This document shows, piece by piece, positions 1 to 8,022 of a DNA stretch of 64,000 nucleotides. The notes under the pieces are model-generated. The model saw only the letters and a list, made by a program, of their open reading frames with translations. It was not told the origin of the DNA and did no database searches. Made by a program: the position numbers and the translations under genes. Every line of letters starts with the position of its first letter. The stretch's first letter is position 1. Source of the DNA: CALRWV02 sp943371965 (GTDB taxonomy: Bacteria; Bacteroidota; JABWAT01); contig CALRWV020000008.1 in NCBI GenBank assembly GCA_943371965.1, forward strand, positions 56,349 to 120,348, read 5' to 3'.

Positions 1-515
1 CTTTCCTTGTCCCTCGGAGAAAAATATCTTTCCTTTGAACGCGATCCTTCTTCATCGGCTCTAGCACCAACAATAACTCCGGTGTAAGGATCTGTATTTT
101 TATCAAGCTCATATTGCCCTGTAGAATGGTTGATTCTGTATCGTGGCCATTTTCCGCTCAAGGTATTTCTCAAAGCTTCTGCTTTCAACAATCTGCAGCA
201 ATTGATCCTGTCAATATTGCCGTCAGGAAACGTCTGTTTCGCTTCAAGTGCTTCTGCGTTCTCACCGTAAACCAGATTCAATTTCCATTCCAACGCAAGT
301 TTATCACGGTAGGTTATCATTTCAGGAATTTTGAAATGTGTATCGATATGAACCAGAGGAAAAGGAACGTGCCCGAAAAATGCTTTTCTGGCAAGCCACA
401 ACATCACCGTTGAATCTTTTCCGATTGACCAGAGCATACACAGACTTTTGAAATTTGCGTAAGCTTCCCTGAAAATATGTACTGATTTTTGTTCCAGTTG
501 TTCTAAATGATCCAT
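1..515 (-). CDS. cysD: Sulfate adenylyltransferase subunit 2 (ATP sulfurylase small subunit), partial
   Basis: This gene is cut by the left edge, so only about the first 171 residues are present. The product makes adenosine phosphosulfate (APS) from ATP and sulfate, together with the GTPase subunit CysN, which would lie beyond the edge. The frame opens MDHLEQLEQKSVHIFREA and carries the PP-loop SIGKDSTV near residue 30, followed by HIDTHFKIPEM and the cysteine-containing DRINCCRLLKAEAL, all typical of CysD rather than of PAPS reductase. It starts 7 bases after the stop of the APS kinase gene and is the last visible member of the cysQ-transporter-cysC-cysD series. Identification is firm; what follows it is not visible. 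Confidence 0.93.
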   Translation of the reverse strand, partial: MDHLEQLEQKSVHIFREAYANFKSLCMLWSIGKDSTVMLWLARKAFFGHVPFPLVHIDTHFKIPEMITYRDKLALEWKLNLVYGENAEALEAKQTFPDGNIDRINCCRLLKAEALRNTLSGKWPRYRINHSTGQYELDKNTDPYTGVIVGARADEEGSRSKERYFSPRDKE

Positions 516-522
516 AGCACTC

Positions 523-1137
523 TCAGATTTTAACACCAATTGATTTTAAATGATCCCTAACAAGTTCTTCCTCTCCCTTTTGAAGAAGCTGATCGCTTTT
601 TCCGGGGATATAGCCCAACATTTCGATTGAACGTATGATTTTATTTACTGACTCAGAAACAGTCTCCTTATCAGTGTAACAAATAACTTCAGGTTTCAAA
701 GGAGCTTCGTAAGGATCGCTGATTCCTGTAAATTCTTTGATTTCGCCCGATCTTGCACGTTTATACAGTCCTTTAACATCACGGTCTTCACATACTTCAA
801 TTGGGGCATTCACATAAACTTCAACAAAATTATTTATCTTTTTTCTGACAGCGTCCCTCACCTCACGGTATGGGGAAATTGCAGAAATGATAACTGCAAC
901 ACCATGTCTTGATAGAAGTTCAGCTACAAATCCGATTCTGAGAATATTGATATTCCGGTCCTCCTTTGAAAATGAAAGCCCTTTGGATAAATTGGTTCTA
1001 ACAACATCACCATCCAAAACTTCCAGTTCGACATTTCTTTTCATCAGTTCTTCAGTCAATTTCTTTGCAATTGTTGATTTTCCTGAACCGCTGAAACCTG
1101 TCAGCCAAACTGTAAATCCTGTTCTTTTATTTTCCAT
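523..1137 (-). CDS. cysC: Adenylylsulfate (APS) kinase
   Basis: The product phosphorylates APS to PAPS, the universal sulfuryl donor, in the cytoplasm. The 204-residue protein has the Walker A motif GFSGSGKST near residue 14, the LDGDVVRTNL segment and the LSFSKEDRNINI motif of APS kinases, then ISAISPYREVRD and the FTGISDPYEAP substrate loop. It is a free-standing kinase, not fused to CysN as in many Bacteroidota. It sits between the SLC13-type transporter (7 bases upstream) and cysD (7 bases downstream), so it is surely co-transcribed. Its pairing with a PAP phosphatase points to PAPS as a wanted product. Identification is firm. Confidence 0.95.
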   Translation of the reverse strand: MENKRTGFTVWLTGFSGSGKSTIAKKLTEELMKRNVELEVLDGDVVRTNLSKGLSFSKEDRNINILRIGFVAELLSRHGVAVIISAISPYREVRDAVRKKINNFVEVYVNAPIEVCEDRDVKGLYKRARSGEIKEFTGISDPYEAPLKPEVICYTDKETVSESVNKIIRSIEMLGYIPGKSDQLLQKGEEELVRDHLKSIGVKI

Positions 1138-1144
1138 ATAATTT

Positions 1145-2602
1145 TTATCCGAATAATATAAATAAATAAATCAATACAATAATTAAGGCAATTAAACTGA
1201 CTGTAATACCTTTTCCGAAAATATTCTTTATTGAGTAAGTGCCGCTTGAAAATGCAATTGCATTGGGTGGTGAAGACATCGGAAAAACGAAGGCCAAGCC
1301 TGAAGCCAGAGTGATGCAGTAAAAAATAACCATGGTGTTGAGATTGTGGTCAGCCGCAGCAATCAATACGATTGGGAAAATTATTGTTAATGCTGCAGCA
1401 TTACTCATAAATTCAGTTAAAATTAAAGTAATCAGCGAGAAAATAATAACTACCATTATTTCATTATTTAATACTGATTCAGGTAAAAAACCGATAAGTA
1501 TTTTCCCTGCAGAACTGTGATTCAAAACATAACCTAAAACAATAGCTCCGCCATACATTAATATCACATTCCAGTTTACAATTTTATCAGCTTCCTTCCA
1601 ACTGATGCACCTGAATAAAAACATTAAAACAGCACCAAGCATTCCAGCAGTTGAGAGTGATATCCAAGCACCGGCAAACATCCATAACAATATAATAAAA
1701 AGGAAGATACTGAGAACTCTTTTTTCACGAAATGTAATCGTTCCCAGTTTGTTGCTCAATGATTGAATTGACAAAGCATCTACGGGAGTTTTTAATTTCA
1801 ATCCTTTAATCAGAAAGGGAAATACTGCAAGTACTACAAAACCCATTATAATGGAGATTGGAATACCAACGGCAGCAAAATCCCAAAAAGAAATGGATTG
1901 ATGGGTTATATCCTTCATGAATTCAATGGCAATGGCTGCACGGGCACCACCCAACAAAGTTCCAATTCCACCAATAACAGCACCCCATGCCATTCCTACA
2001 AACAGCAGCATGGACATGGGTCTGTTTTCACCTGTCTCACCTAACAGTTTCGATATTTCCAAAACAACCGGAAAAAAAATGGCGGCAACTGCGTGTTCAG
2101 GCATCAGCCACGACATAACCAGACAGCCTGTAAATATTTTAACATAAACCATTCCAATACTTTTTGAATTTCCCCTCAAAACAAATAAGGAAAACCGTTT
2201 TGCCAACCCGGAATCAATAACTGCAGCCACCATCAAAAAGACACCAATCAGGAAAAATACTGCCTGATTACCAAAGGCTGCCATTGTTTGATTTGCTGGT
2301 AAAATATCCATCATAGGTACGGCAACCATTATGAGCAAACCAGTTACACCATGAGGCAATAAATTACTTATCCATAAAAAGACAGCATGAATCAGTATAA
2401 TTAAGGAGGCAATCGATTCATAAGTCATCCCGATTTTTTCTCTAAAACTGATTGCAACGACTGAAAAGATTGAAAGAATTAACCATGCAATGACTTTATA
2501 CAGCCATTCTCGCGGTATTTTTCCACCTACCATCCAATTTGTCTGAGATTTATTAACCCAGGCGGTTACCTGTTTTTCCAATTTAATTTTCCCTGTATTC
2601 AT
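1145..2602 (-). CDS. SLC13/DASS-family sodium:sulfate (or dicarboxylate) symporter
   Basis: This is a polytopic inner-membrane protein of about 485 residues with roughly a dozen hydrophobic segments. It shows the duplicated SLC13 architecture: an internal SNAAALTIIFP motif (usually SNTA-T) and near the C-terminus FVFPMSSPPNAIAFSSG, the conserved ion/substrate loop. Family members carry sulfate or C4-dicarboxylates with sodium; its place between cysQ and cysC argues strongly for sulfate. The ATG at 2602 overlaps the end of cysQ by about 20 bases; a longer reading from a TTG at 2647 adds 15 non-conserved residues and is unlikely. Substrate is inferred from context only. Confidence 0.85.
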   Translation of the reverse strand: MNTGKIKLEKQVTAWVNKSQTNWMVGGKIPREWLYKVIAWLILSIFSVVAISFREKIGMTYESIASLIILIHAVFLWISNLLPHGVTGLLIMVAVPMMDILPANQTMAAFGNQAVFFLIGVFLMVAAVIDSGLAKRFSLFVLRGNSKSIGMVYVKIFTGCLVMSWLMPEHAVAAIFFPVVLEISKLLGETGENRPMSMLLFVGMAWGAVIGGIGTLLGGARAAIAIEFMKDITHQSISFWDFAAVGIPISIIMGFVVLAVFPFLIKGLKLKTPVDALSIQSLSNKLGTITFREKRVLSIFLFIILLWMFAGAWISLSTAGMLGAVLMFLFRCISWKEADKIVNWNVILMYGGAIVLGYVLNHSSAGKILIGFLPESVLNNEIMVVIIFSLITLILTEFMSNAAALTIIFPIVLIAAADHNLNTMVIFYCITLASGLAFVFPMSSPPNAIAFSSGTYSIKNIFGKGITVSLIALIIVLIYLFILFG

Positions 2603-3533
2603 CAAGCATCGAAATGATGTCCTGATGGTTAATTCCCAATGATGCAACTACACCATTGCATTCAGGTAATGTTCTCTGGTTTATATTGAATTCCAATTTT
2701 TTACCGGTAGTGTCTGTGAAAATTCCACCCATTTCAATCACCATCGCTGCTCCGGCAACATGATCCCACCATTTTTCCAGGTAATCAGGAATAGATGGGT
2801 ACCGGATATATAAATTTGCTTCACCTCTGACAAGTAAACCATATTTTGCCTGACTGTCCATTTCGATAATTGAAACATTTTCCTTTTTTGAAGAAAGAAA
2901 TGAAATCGAATCTGAATTTCCGTGAGCTTTCTCAACACTCTTTGCTACTTTAATTCCATCTATCTTTTTTGTTTGAATCATTTGATATTTGGAAATATCC
3001 TGATAGGAATACTGAACAATCTGACTTCCCTTTTCAAAATAAAAAATCGTCCCAATATCATTTGAACTTTCAAGATTTGGGTAAGGTAAATTCGGACAAA
3101 TCAAAATCGCCAGTTCAACCTGATTGTTTTTATTTACTCTTGAAATGGCTACAGCAAATTGTTCATTTCTCAAATAACCTTTTGTACCATCAACAGGATC
3201 AAGATACCACAGAAAATCACAGCCTGATTTTCCTGAATAATCAATTAAATTTTTCAGACCAGGTGTTTTATAATTCTTTGCAGGAAATAATTTTTCCAGC
3301 TTTTCACCTACTTCTAAAATCAATGAATTTTCAACATCTGTTCCTGATTCTTCAGCAATAATGGAATCATTTGGAAAATTCTGTTTTACCCAATTGTTGA
3401 AAATAACTTGAACTCCAATATCAGCAATGGTAACAGGGCTTTTGTCAGCTTTATTCCAACTGGTTCTGTTATTACTGCATTCAGTTAGGTATTGTTTAAT
3501 ATCTGAAATTAAATCTGAAACTTTACTTTGCAT
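2583..3533 (-). CDS. cysQ: 3'(2'),5'-bisphosphate nucleotidase (PAP phosphatase)
   Basis: The enzyme hydrolyses 3'-phosphoadenosine 5'-phosphate (PAP), the by-product of PAPS-using sulfotransferases and PAPS reductase, to AMP. It belongs to the lithium-sensitive inositol monophosphatase superfamily: EESG near residue 93 is the metal-binding glutamate motif, WYLDPVDGTKGYLR holds the DPxDGT motif, and WWDHVAGAAMVIEMGG is the C-terminal signature. At 316 residues with the KGYLR variant it is closer to Hal2-type PAP phosphatases than to short E. coli CysQ. A likely internal promoter box (TAAGTTTGC) sits about 40 bases upstream, right after the acyltransferase stop, so the sulfate genes may also be transcribed on their own. 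Confidence 0.9.
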   Translation of the reverse strand: MQSKVSDLISDIKQYLTECSNNRTSWNKADKSPVTIADIGVQVIFNNWVKQNFPNDSIIAEESGTDVENSLILEVGEKLEKLFPAKNYKTPGLKNLIDYSGKSGCDFLWYLDPVDGTKGYLRNEQFAVAISRVNKNNQVELAILICPNLPYPNLESSNDIGTIFYFEKGSQIVQYSYQDISKYQMIQTKKIDGIKVAKSVEKAHGNSDSISFLSSKKENVSIIEMDSQAKYGLLVRGEANLYIRYPSIPDYLEKWWDHVAGAAMVIEMGGIFTDTTGKKLEFNINQRTLPECNGVVASLGINHQDIISMLDEYREN

Positions 3534-3571
3534 ATTCTTTAGTTAATTCTTCCTAAAATCAAACAATAAAG

Positions 3572-3579
3572 CAAACTTA
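3572..3579 (-). promoter_or_regulatory. Putative Bacteroidota -7 box (TAAGTTTG) for cysQ and the sulfate genes
   Basis: Read on the minus strand, TAAGTTTGC matches TAnnTTTG(C) exactly. It begins directly after the acyltransferase stop codon and predicts a transcript start about 35 bases before the cysQ ATG. No clear -33 TTTG is seen, so it remains a motif match. Confidence 0.4.
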
Positions 3580-4185
3580 TTACATTGTATTAAATATTCC
3601 GGACTCACTTATGATTCTTACAGCTTCATTGGGTTCATAATTCCACCAATTCAATTTTCCCAAAGCATCAATAATTTTTTCATCAAATCTGTATCTAATT
3701 ACTCTAGCAGGAGTGCCAACCACAACAGCATAATCAGGTACATCCTTCAAGACAGTTGAATGAGCTCCAATAATTGCTCCGTTTCCTATTTTAACTCCGT
3801 TTTTAATAAAGCAGCTTGCACCTATCCAAACATCATTTCCGATAGAAATGTGTTTATAATTTTGTTGTTTGTTTTTCAAAACAAATTCTTTCGGCAAAAC
3901 TTCTTCATTATAATATATCGTTGGGCTTGTAGTGAAATAGTCAGTCAAATGATCACCATACCCGATAACACAATTTGGTCCAATTGAACAGTAATTTCCG
4001 ATTGTTGTATAAGAAACAATTGAATAAAAAGAAATATATGAGTTTTTTCCAATGGTGGAGTCAACAAAATAATTGCCACCAAAAAATCTTGCCTTATCAT
4101 AGTGATATTGCAGTTTGTGTCTGTTTTTTCTTCCAAAATCAATCAAAAATGCAAGTACCTTGAAAAAATTTATAATCTTGCTCAT
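3580..4185 (-). CDS. Hexapeptide-repeat acyltransferase (XAT/CatB-like, left-handed beta-helix)
   Basis: A 201-residue protein built mainly from hexapeptide repeats ([LIV]-G-x-x-x-x), for example STIGKNSYISFYS, TTIGNYCSIGPNCVIG, ISIGNDVWIGASCFIKNGVKIGNGAIIGAHSTVLKDV, ending in the usual YAVVVGTPARVIR. The histidine in YGDHLTD fits the catalytic position of xenobiotic-type O-acetyltransferases. Placed directly downstream of the Wzm/Wzt exporter genes (26 bases), it most likely acetylates a sugar of the exported glycan; antibiotic acetylation is less likely. It starts MSKIINFFKVLAFL, a hydrophobic or amphipathic N-terminus that may touch the membrane. The acceptor is unknown. Confidence 0.85.
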   Translation of the reverse strand: MSKIINFFKVLAFLIDFGRKNRHKLQYHYDKARFFGGNYFVDSTIGKNSYISFYSIVSYTTIGNYCSIGPNCVIGYGDHLTDYFTTSPTIYYNEEVLPKEFVLKNKQQNYKHISIGNDVWIGASCFIKNGVKIGNGAIIGAHSTVLKDVPDYAVVVGTPARVIRYRFDEKIIDALGKLNWWNYEPNEAVRIISESGIFNTM

Positions 4186-4211
4186 ACTACCAACCCTTCA
4201 ATTTTTAATTT

Positions 4212-5417
4212 CTAATTACCTGAAATTTCCCATTCCGGAGAATAAAATATAACCCCATTGTTTTTATCATAATATAACGGATTCCCATTATCGATAATAG
4301 TCAACATGCAAACATTGGACAGATACTCATAAAGCTCCATGCCTGGAATAAATAGTGCAGCATCAATTGTGTAATTGCCCGGTAACAGAAATGTACCTTT
4401 TATTTCACATTTGCCGGAATATTCTGTGCTCACTCCCAATTCAATTTTATGATGTACAGTAAAAATTTTATTGTTGCTGCTGTCTAAAATTGCAAACCCG
4501 ATTACAAAATTCTGCAACTGATCTCTGTTGGCAATTGTGAAATTAATGCAGAAAGATTCAGTGAAAAGAATTGATGAACCCAGTTTGGTTTCATTGCCTG
4601 TAATATCAATTTCAGAAAAGAAAACCGGACCATCAGATTTACTTTTATATGTCCCTGATATTGAATCTGAAAAAAGGTACTTGTCTATTACTTTACTGAC
4701 ATCGTCATGGAAAACCATTTTTCCATTTGACATCAATATTGCTTTTCTGCAAAGTGATGAAATTGCACCCATATTATGGCTTACAAATATTACTGTACGT
4801 CCTTGACCTGTAACTTCATCCATTTTGTTCAAACATTTTTTTTGAAATTCAGCATCACCAACTGCAAGTACTTCATCAATAATTAAAATTTCAGGTTCTA
4901 GGTGAGCAGCAACGGAAAATGCCAAACGCACATACATTCCCGAAGAATATCGTTTAACAGGTGTATCAATAAATTTTTCGATACCGGAGAAGTTTACTAT
5001 TTCATCAAATTTTCGGATTATCTCTTTCCTGGTCATACCCAAAATGGAACCGTTGAGAAAAATATTTTCTCTGCCAGTCAATTCGGGATGAAAACCAGTT
5101 CCTACTTCAAGCAATGAGGCAACTCTCCCATTAAGAGTAACTTTACCGTTTGTTGGTTCAGTTATTCTTGAAAGTACTTTCAGCAAGGTACTTTTACCTG
5201 CTCCATTTTTTCCGATAATACCAACAGATTCACCTGTTTTGATTTCAAATGAGACATCATTCAATGCCCAAAACTCTGATCCGTCTTCACTGACTTTTTT
5301 GTTTCCAACAAGATTACTGAAAGTATTTGAAATTGATTCCCTGAATGAAACAGATTTGTTCATCCCAATGTGGTACAATTTTGAAATGTTTTCAGCTTTT
5401 ATGGCAATATCAGACAT
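4212..5417 (-). CDS. wzt: ABC-type polysaccharide/O-antigen exporter, ATP-binding protein with C-terminal glycan-binding domain
   Basis: This is the ATPase of an ABC-2 polysaccharide exporter. Residues about 1-245 form the nucleotide-binding domain with Walker A GIIGKNGAGKSTLLK, signature YSSGMYVRLAFSVA, Walker B ILIIDEVLAVGD and switch histidine VSHNMGAI. Residues about 250-401 form a beta-rich domain as in Wzt proteins that read the modified non-reducing end of the chain before export. That domain implies a capped (methylated, phosphorylated or possibly sulfated) polymer. It follows the permease gene by 47 bases and precedes the acyltransferase by 26. Assignment to polysaccharide rather than teichoic acid export rests on the C-terminal domain and the neighbours. 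Confidence 0.9.
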   Translation of the reverse strand: MSDIAIKAENISKLYHIGMNKSVSFRESISNTFSNLVGNKKVSEDGSEFWALNDVSFEIKTGESVGIIGKNGAGKSTLLKVLSRITEPTNGKVTLNGRVASLLEVGTGFHPELTGRENIFLNGSILGMTRKEIIRKFDEIVNFSGIEKFIDTPVKRYSSGMYVRLAFSVAAHLEPEILIIDEVLAVGDAEFQKKCLNKMDEVTGQGRTVIFVSHNMGAISSLCRKAILMSNGKMVFHDDVSKVIDKYLFSDSISGTYKSKSDGPVFFSEIDITGNETKLGSSILFTESFCINFTIANRDQLQNFVIGFAILDSSNNKIFTVHHKIELGVSTEYSGKCEIKGTFLLPGNYTIDAALFIPGMELYEYLSNVCMLTIIDNGNPLYYDKNNGVIFYSPEWEISGN

Positions 5418-5464
5418 TGATTCAATCTTGATTAGAATTCGGTTACGGAAATATGAATGTTGAG

Positions 5465-6283
5465 TTAAATAATATCTGCCATTACTTTTTCGACAGAACG
5501 GAAGAAATAAAGACCACTGATAAATAATATAATAATCAGTGCTGAAGATAAAAAAATCAGGCTGTTAGGCTCATTGCCTCCCAGCAAACTCCAGCGAAAA
5601 CCTTCCACAACTCCAGCCATAGGGTTCAAAAAATAAACAAATTGATATTTTTCAGGAACAAGACTCGCAGGATAGGCAACAGGTGTTGCGTACATTCCCA
5701 ATTGCACCATAAAAGGAACAATCTGCTGAAAATCACGAAATCTGACAGTAAGGGCACTCAACCAAATTCCTATTGTTAGACCGGAAATAATAGCTAAAAT
5801 CAGAAATACCGGAAAAAATAATATATTGAGTCCTGGAGCAAAACCATAATAAAACATCAACCCAATCATGAAAGCAAATGTGATTCCAAAATCCACCAAT
5901 CCCACAAGAGCTTTTGAAATCGGAATAATCAAACGAGGAAAATAAATTTTTGAAATCATTCCCTGTGCGCTGACGATTGAACTTCCTGCCTGACTCATTA
6001 CAAAAGCAAAATATGTCCATCCACTCATACCAGCCAAAGCAAACAAAGGGTAAGGAATTGAACCGGTATCAACTTTTGCCACTTTTGCAAACACAAGTGT
6101 AAAAATCAAAAGTGTTGTAAGAGGTTGGATTGCTGCCCATAAAAATCCCAGTACAGTTTGGGCATACCTGACTTTTAAATCACGGTATGCCAATGTTAAC
6201 AGCAAATCTTTATATGCAATAAGTTCTTTAATATTGAGATTGATTCCCTTTTTTGAGGAATCGATTATAATTTGTTGAGACAT
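5465..6283 (-). CDS. wzm: ABC-2 polysaccharide/O-antigen export permease
   Basis: The inner-membrane channel partner of the downstream ATPase. About 272 residues with six hydrophobic segments; YRDLKVRYAQTVLGFLWAAIQPL at the N-terminal side is the hallmark of Wzm/RfbA/TagG permeases, and LNPMAGVVEGFRWSLLG near the C-terminus is also characteristic. I chose the ATG at 6283, 4 bases after the upstream lipoprotein stop; the reading frame is open further up to 6346, but those residues overlap the lipoprotein gene and are not conserved in kind. Together with Wzt it would flip a lipid-linked glycan to the periplasm. Confidence 0.9.
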   Translation of the reverse strand: MSQQIIIDSSKKGINLNIKELIAYKDLLLTLAYRDLKVRYAQTVLGFLWAAIQPLTTLLIFTLVFAKVAKVDTGSIPYPLFALAGMSGWTYFAFVMSQAGSSIVSAQGMISKIYFPRLIIPISKALVGLVDFGITFAFMIGLMFYYGFAPGLNILFFPVFLILAIISGLTIGIWLSALTVRFRDFQQIVPFMVQLGMYATPVAYPASLVPEKYQFVYFLNPMAGVVEGFRWSLLGGNEPNSLIFLSSALIIILFISGLYFFRSVEKVMADII

Positions 6284-6287
6284 GATT

Positions 6288-7280
6288 TTATAATTTAACC
6301 GATACAAGTTTATTGTTGGAGAGAAAAAGAAAGTACTGATTTCCATAAATCCAATAGTTGGAAATACCCTGATTGTCCAAATTGGATTTATTGATTATTT
6401 CTGAACCGGATACAGTACCGTTAATGGAAGATATAACAAGTTTAAAAAGTGAGCCATCTGACAGGTAATATGCCGATCCTTTGTATTCCTTTAATTTTGA
6501 AACTGGAAATGAGCTTATCTGATTAATGGTGCTGCTGGATTCGAAAACATAACCGGTAATTGAAGAATTTGAAATCACCAATCCATATTTAATACCATCA
6601 TTCGAATGGAAAAAGAGATTGCCAAAACTGCCTTCGTTTACTTTTTTAATATCGGTAAAAGTAAGGTTTGATTTCAAAAGGAAATAATTCAATGCATTGT
6701 TATTATCTCTTGCATACCAAAAATAGGAATTGCCTACTTTTATGAAATCTGTTACAATATCATAAGGTGGTTTAACTGAAAGTGCAATAAATTTACTGCC
6801 ATCCCATTTGAAAGGTTTATATCCTTTTACCATGAAAGTAGAATCTGTTGAGTAATGAAGAATATTGGGATTATTTTGAGGTTGTGAAACAGAAATAGTA
6901 TTTAAAATTTTCGAATAACTTTTTGGAGAAGGGCTGAATTCAAAAACAACATCGGCAGGTGAACTGAAAAATGCGTTGATATCATTATTTGCCCATGCTG
7001 AAAATCTGAATGTTCCTATATTTCCAAAATCAAGATTTCTTTTAACCTGATCCTTAATTTTAATGGATTCCCATTTAACATCAGTATAAACAATCCAGAT
7101 ACTGTCAGTTTCAGTACTCGTCCATGGAATAACCTGATCAGGAGTTTTAACAAGAGTTGCAAGATCTGTCACAGTTAATTTATTATCCGGAGGTTCAACA
7201 GTACCGGAATCGGGTTTACAGCCATTGAATAAAATTATAGAAAAAACCAGTAAAAAAAGACTGAAAATTGAATTTTTCAT
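6288..7280 (-). CDS. Predicted lipoprotein of unknown function
   Basis: About 330 residues, starting MKNSIFSLFLLVFSIILFNGCKPDSG: a lipoprotein signal with a cysteine after FNG. The rest is beta-rich with repeated short WDGSKF/VGNSYFWYA-like stretches, giving a loose impression of a beta-propeller, but I do not recognise a family. Its ATG overlaps the stop of the regulator gene by 4 bases (ATGA), so the two are translationally coupled, and it ends 4 bases before the wzm start. Position suggests an envelope role with the exporter; the function is unknown. An in-frame upstream methionine at 7307 is possible but would put charged residues ahead of the signal peptide. Confidence 0.75.
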   Translation of the reverse strand: MKNSIFSLFLLVFSIILFNGCKPDSGTVEPPDNKLTVTDLATLVKTPDQVIPWTSTETDSIWIVYTDVKWESIKIKDQVKRNLDFGNIGTFRFSAWANNDINAFFSSPADVVFEFSPSPKSYSKILNTISVSQPQNNPNILHYSTDSTFMVKGYKPFKWDGSKFIALSVKPPYDIVTDFIKVGNSYFWYARDNNNALNYFLLKSNLTFTDIKKVNEGSFGNLFFHSNDGIKYGLVISNSSITGYVFESSSTINQISSFPVSKLKEYKGSAYYLSDGSLFKLVISSINGTVSGSEIINKSNLDNQGISNYWIYGNQYFLFLSNNKLVSVKL

Positions 7281-7825
7281 TTTATTATCCTTCCACCATC
7301 CTGCCATATAATGACAGATTTTTCCAAATTTAATCTATTTTTCAGACCATTGTATTCTTCAACAGTTAAAACAAGTGTTCTAACTTTTCTTTTTATGTGA
7401 AATTCTGCTTTTTCAATTAAAGTATTCAAATAATCTTTGTTTATGTTACCGATTAACATCAAATCAATGATCCCAGTGTCTTTTCCCTTTGCATAGTCAC
7501 CGGTTATCAAGGCAAGTTCAACGCGGCCAAGATTTTGCAGCACAGATTCAACCAGTTTATCTATTCCCAGATATTTTCTGACCACACTGTTCAGTTCAGG
7601 AAATAGGGGATGGTTTTTATTTGCTTTATAAAGTTTTGTTCTTCCATCTGACTCAATTTCAAGTAATCCTGCTTTAGTTAACCGATTTAATTCAACCCGA
7701 ACAGAATTGGTTGATTCTCCAAACTCATCGGCAAGTCCCCTTAAATATGCCTGGTTTTCCTGGTTCAAGAAAAACTTAAGTAATAGCTTTATTCTTGTCT
7801 TTGATGTAATTAATGAATCGAGCAC
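7277..7825 (-). CDS. Winged-helix regulator fused to a degenerate nucleotidyltransferase-like domain
   Basis: A 182-residue cytoplasmic protein. Residues about 1-75 form a winged-helix DNA-binding domain (LRGLADEFGESTNSVRVELNRLTKAGLL is the helix-turn-helix, followed by a wing ending TKLYKANKNHPLF). Residues about 90-180 resemble a MNT-type nucleotidyltransferase fold: ALITGDYAKGKDTGIIDLMLIG stands where GSxARG...SDIDL is expected, but the acidic metal ligands look incomplete. Proteins of this build sit at the head of polysaccharide loci in Bacteroidota. It begins the export/sulfate operon; a 9-bp inverted repeat and a TTGACA-type promoter lie just upstream (7846-7887), consistent with autoregulation. 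The family assignment is by fold and motif only. Confidence 0.75.
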   Translation of the reverse strand: MLDSLITSKTRIKLLLKFFLNQENQAYLRGLADEFGESTNSVRVELNRLTKAGLLEIESDGRTKLYKANKNHPLFPELNSVVRKYLGIDKLVESVLQNLGRVELALITGDYAKGKDTGIIDLMLIGNINKDYLNTLIEKAEFHIKRKVRTLVLTVEEYNGLKNRLNLEKSVIIWQDGGRIIK

Positions 7826-7845
7826 TTTTCCCTGATTTCACTTCT

Positions 7846-7872
7846 TTAATGAGTTACAATCTTACTCATTAA
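7846..7872. promoter_or_regulatory. Perfect 9-bp inverted repeat, candidate operator for the winged-helix regulator
   Basis: TTAATGAGT (7846-7854) and ACTCATTAA (7864-7872) are perfect inverted copies separated by 9 bases, 21 bp upstream of the regulator's start codon. They overlap the predicted -10 region, the right position for a repressor site. Confidence 0.5.
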
Positions 7873-7887
7873 GCAAACGATTGTCAA
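7859..7887 (-). promoter_or_regulatory. Putative promoter of the export/sulfate operon
   Basis: On the minus strand TTGACA (7887-7882) is followed after 17 bases by TAAGAT (7864-7859), a fair -35/-10 pair. The predicted start gives a leader of about 27 bases. It overlaps the inverted repeat at 7846-7872. Bacteroidota sigma factors often prefer TAnnTTTG, so this is tentative. Confidence 0.4.
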
Positions 7888-8022
7888 CTATAATTACTTA
7901 TTGAGAATATCATGCCAGACTAAAAAAAGGAAGAAAATCGGGTAAATTAAAATGAAAAATCTGTTTTAATTTTCGATTTAATAATTTTTTCGGAATTTAT
8001 TACTTAAAACACGATGGCTATT

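Noticed and set aside
2603..2647. Longer N-terminus of the SLC13 transporter from TTG at 2647
   Set aside because: It overlaps cysQ further and adds residues unlike the family; the ATG at 2602 fits better.
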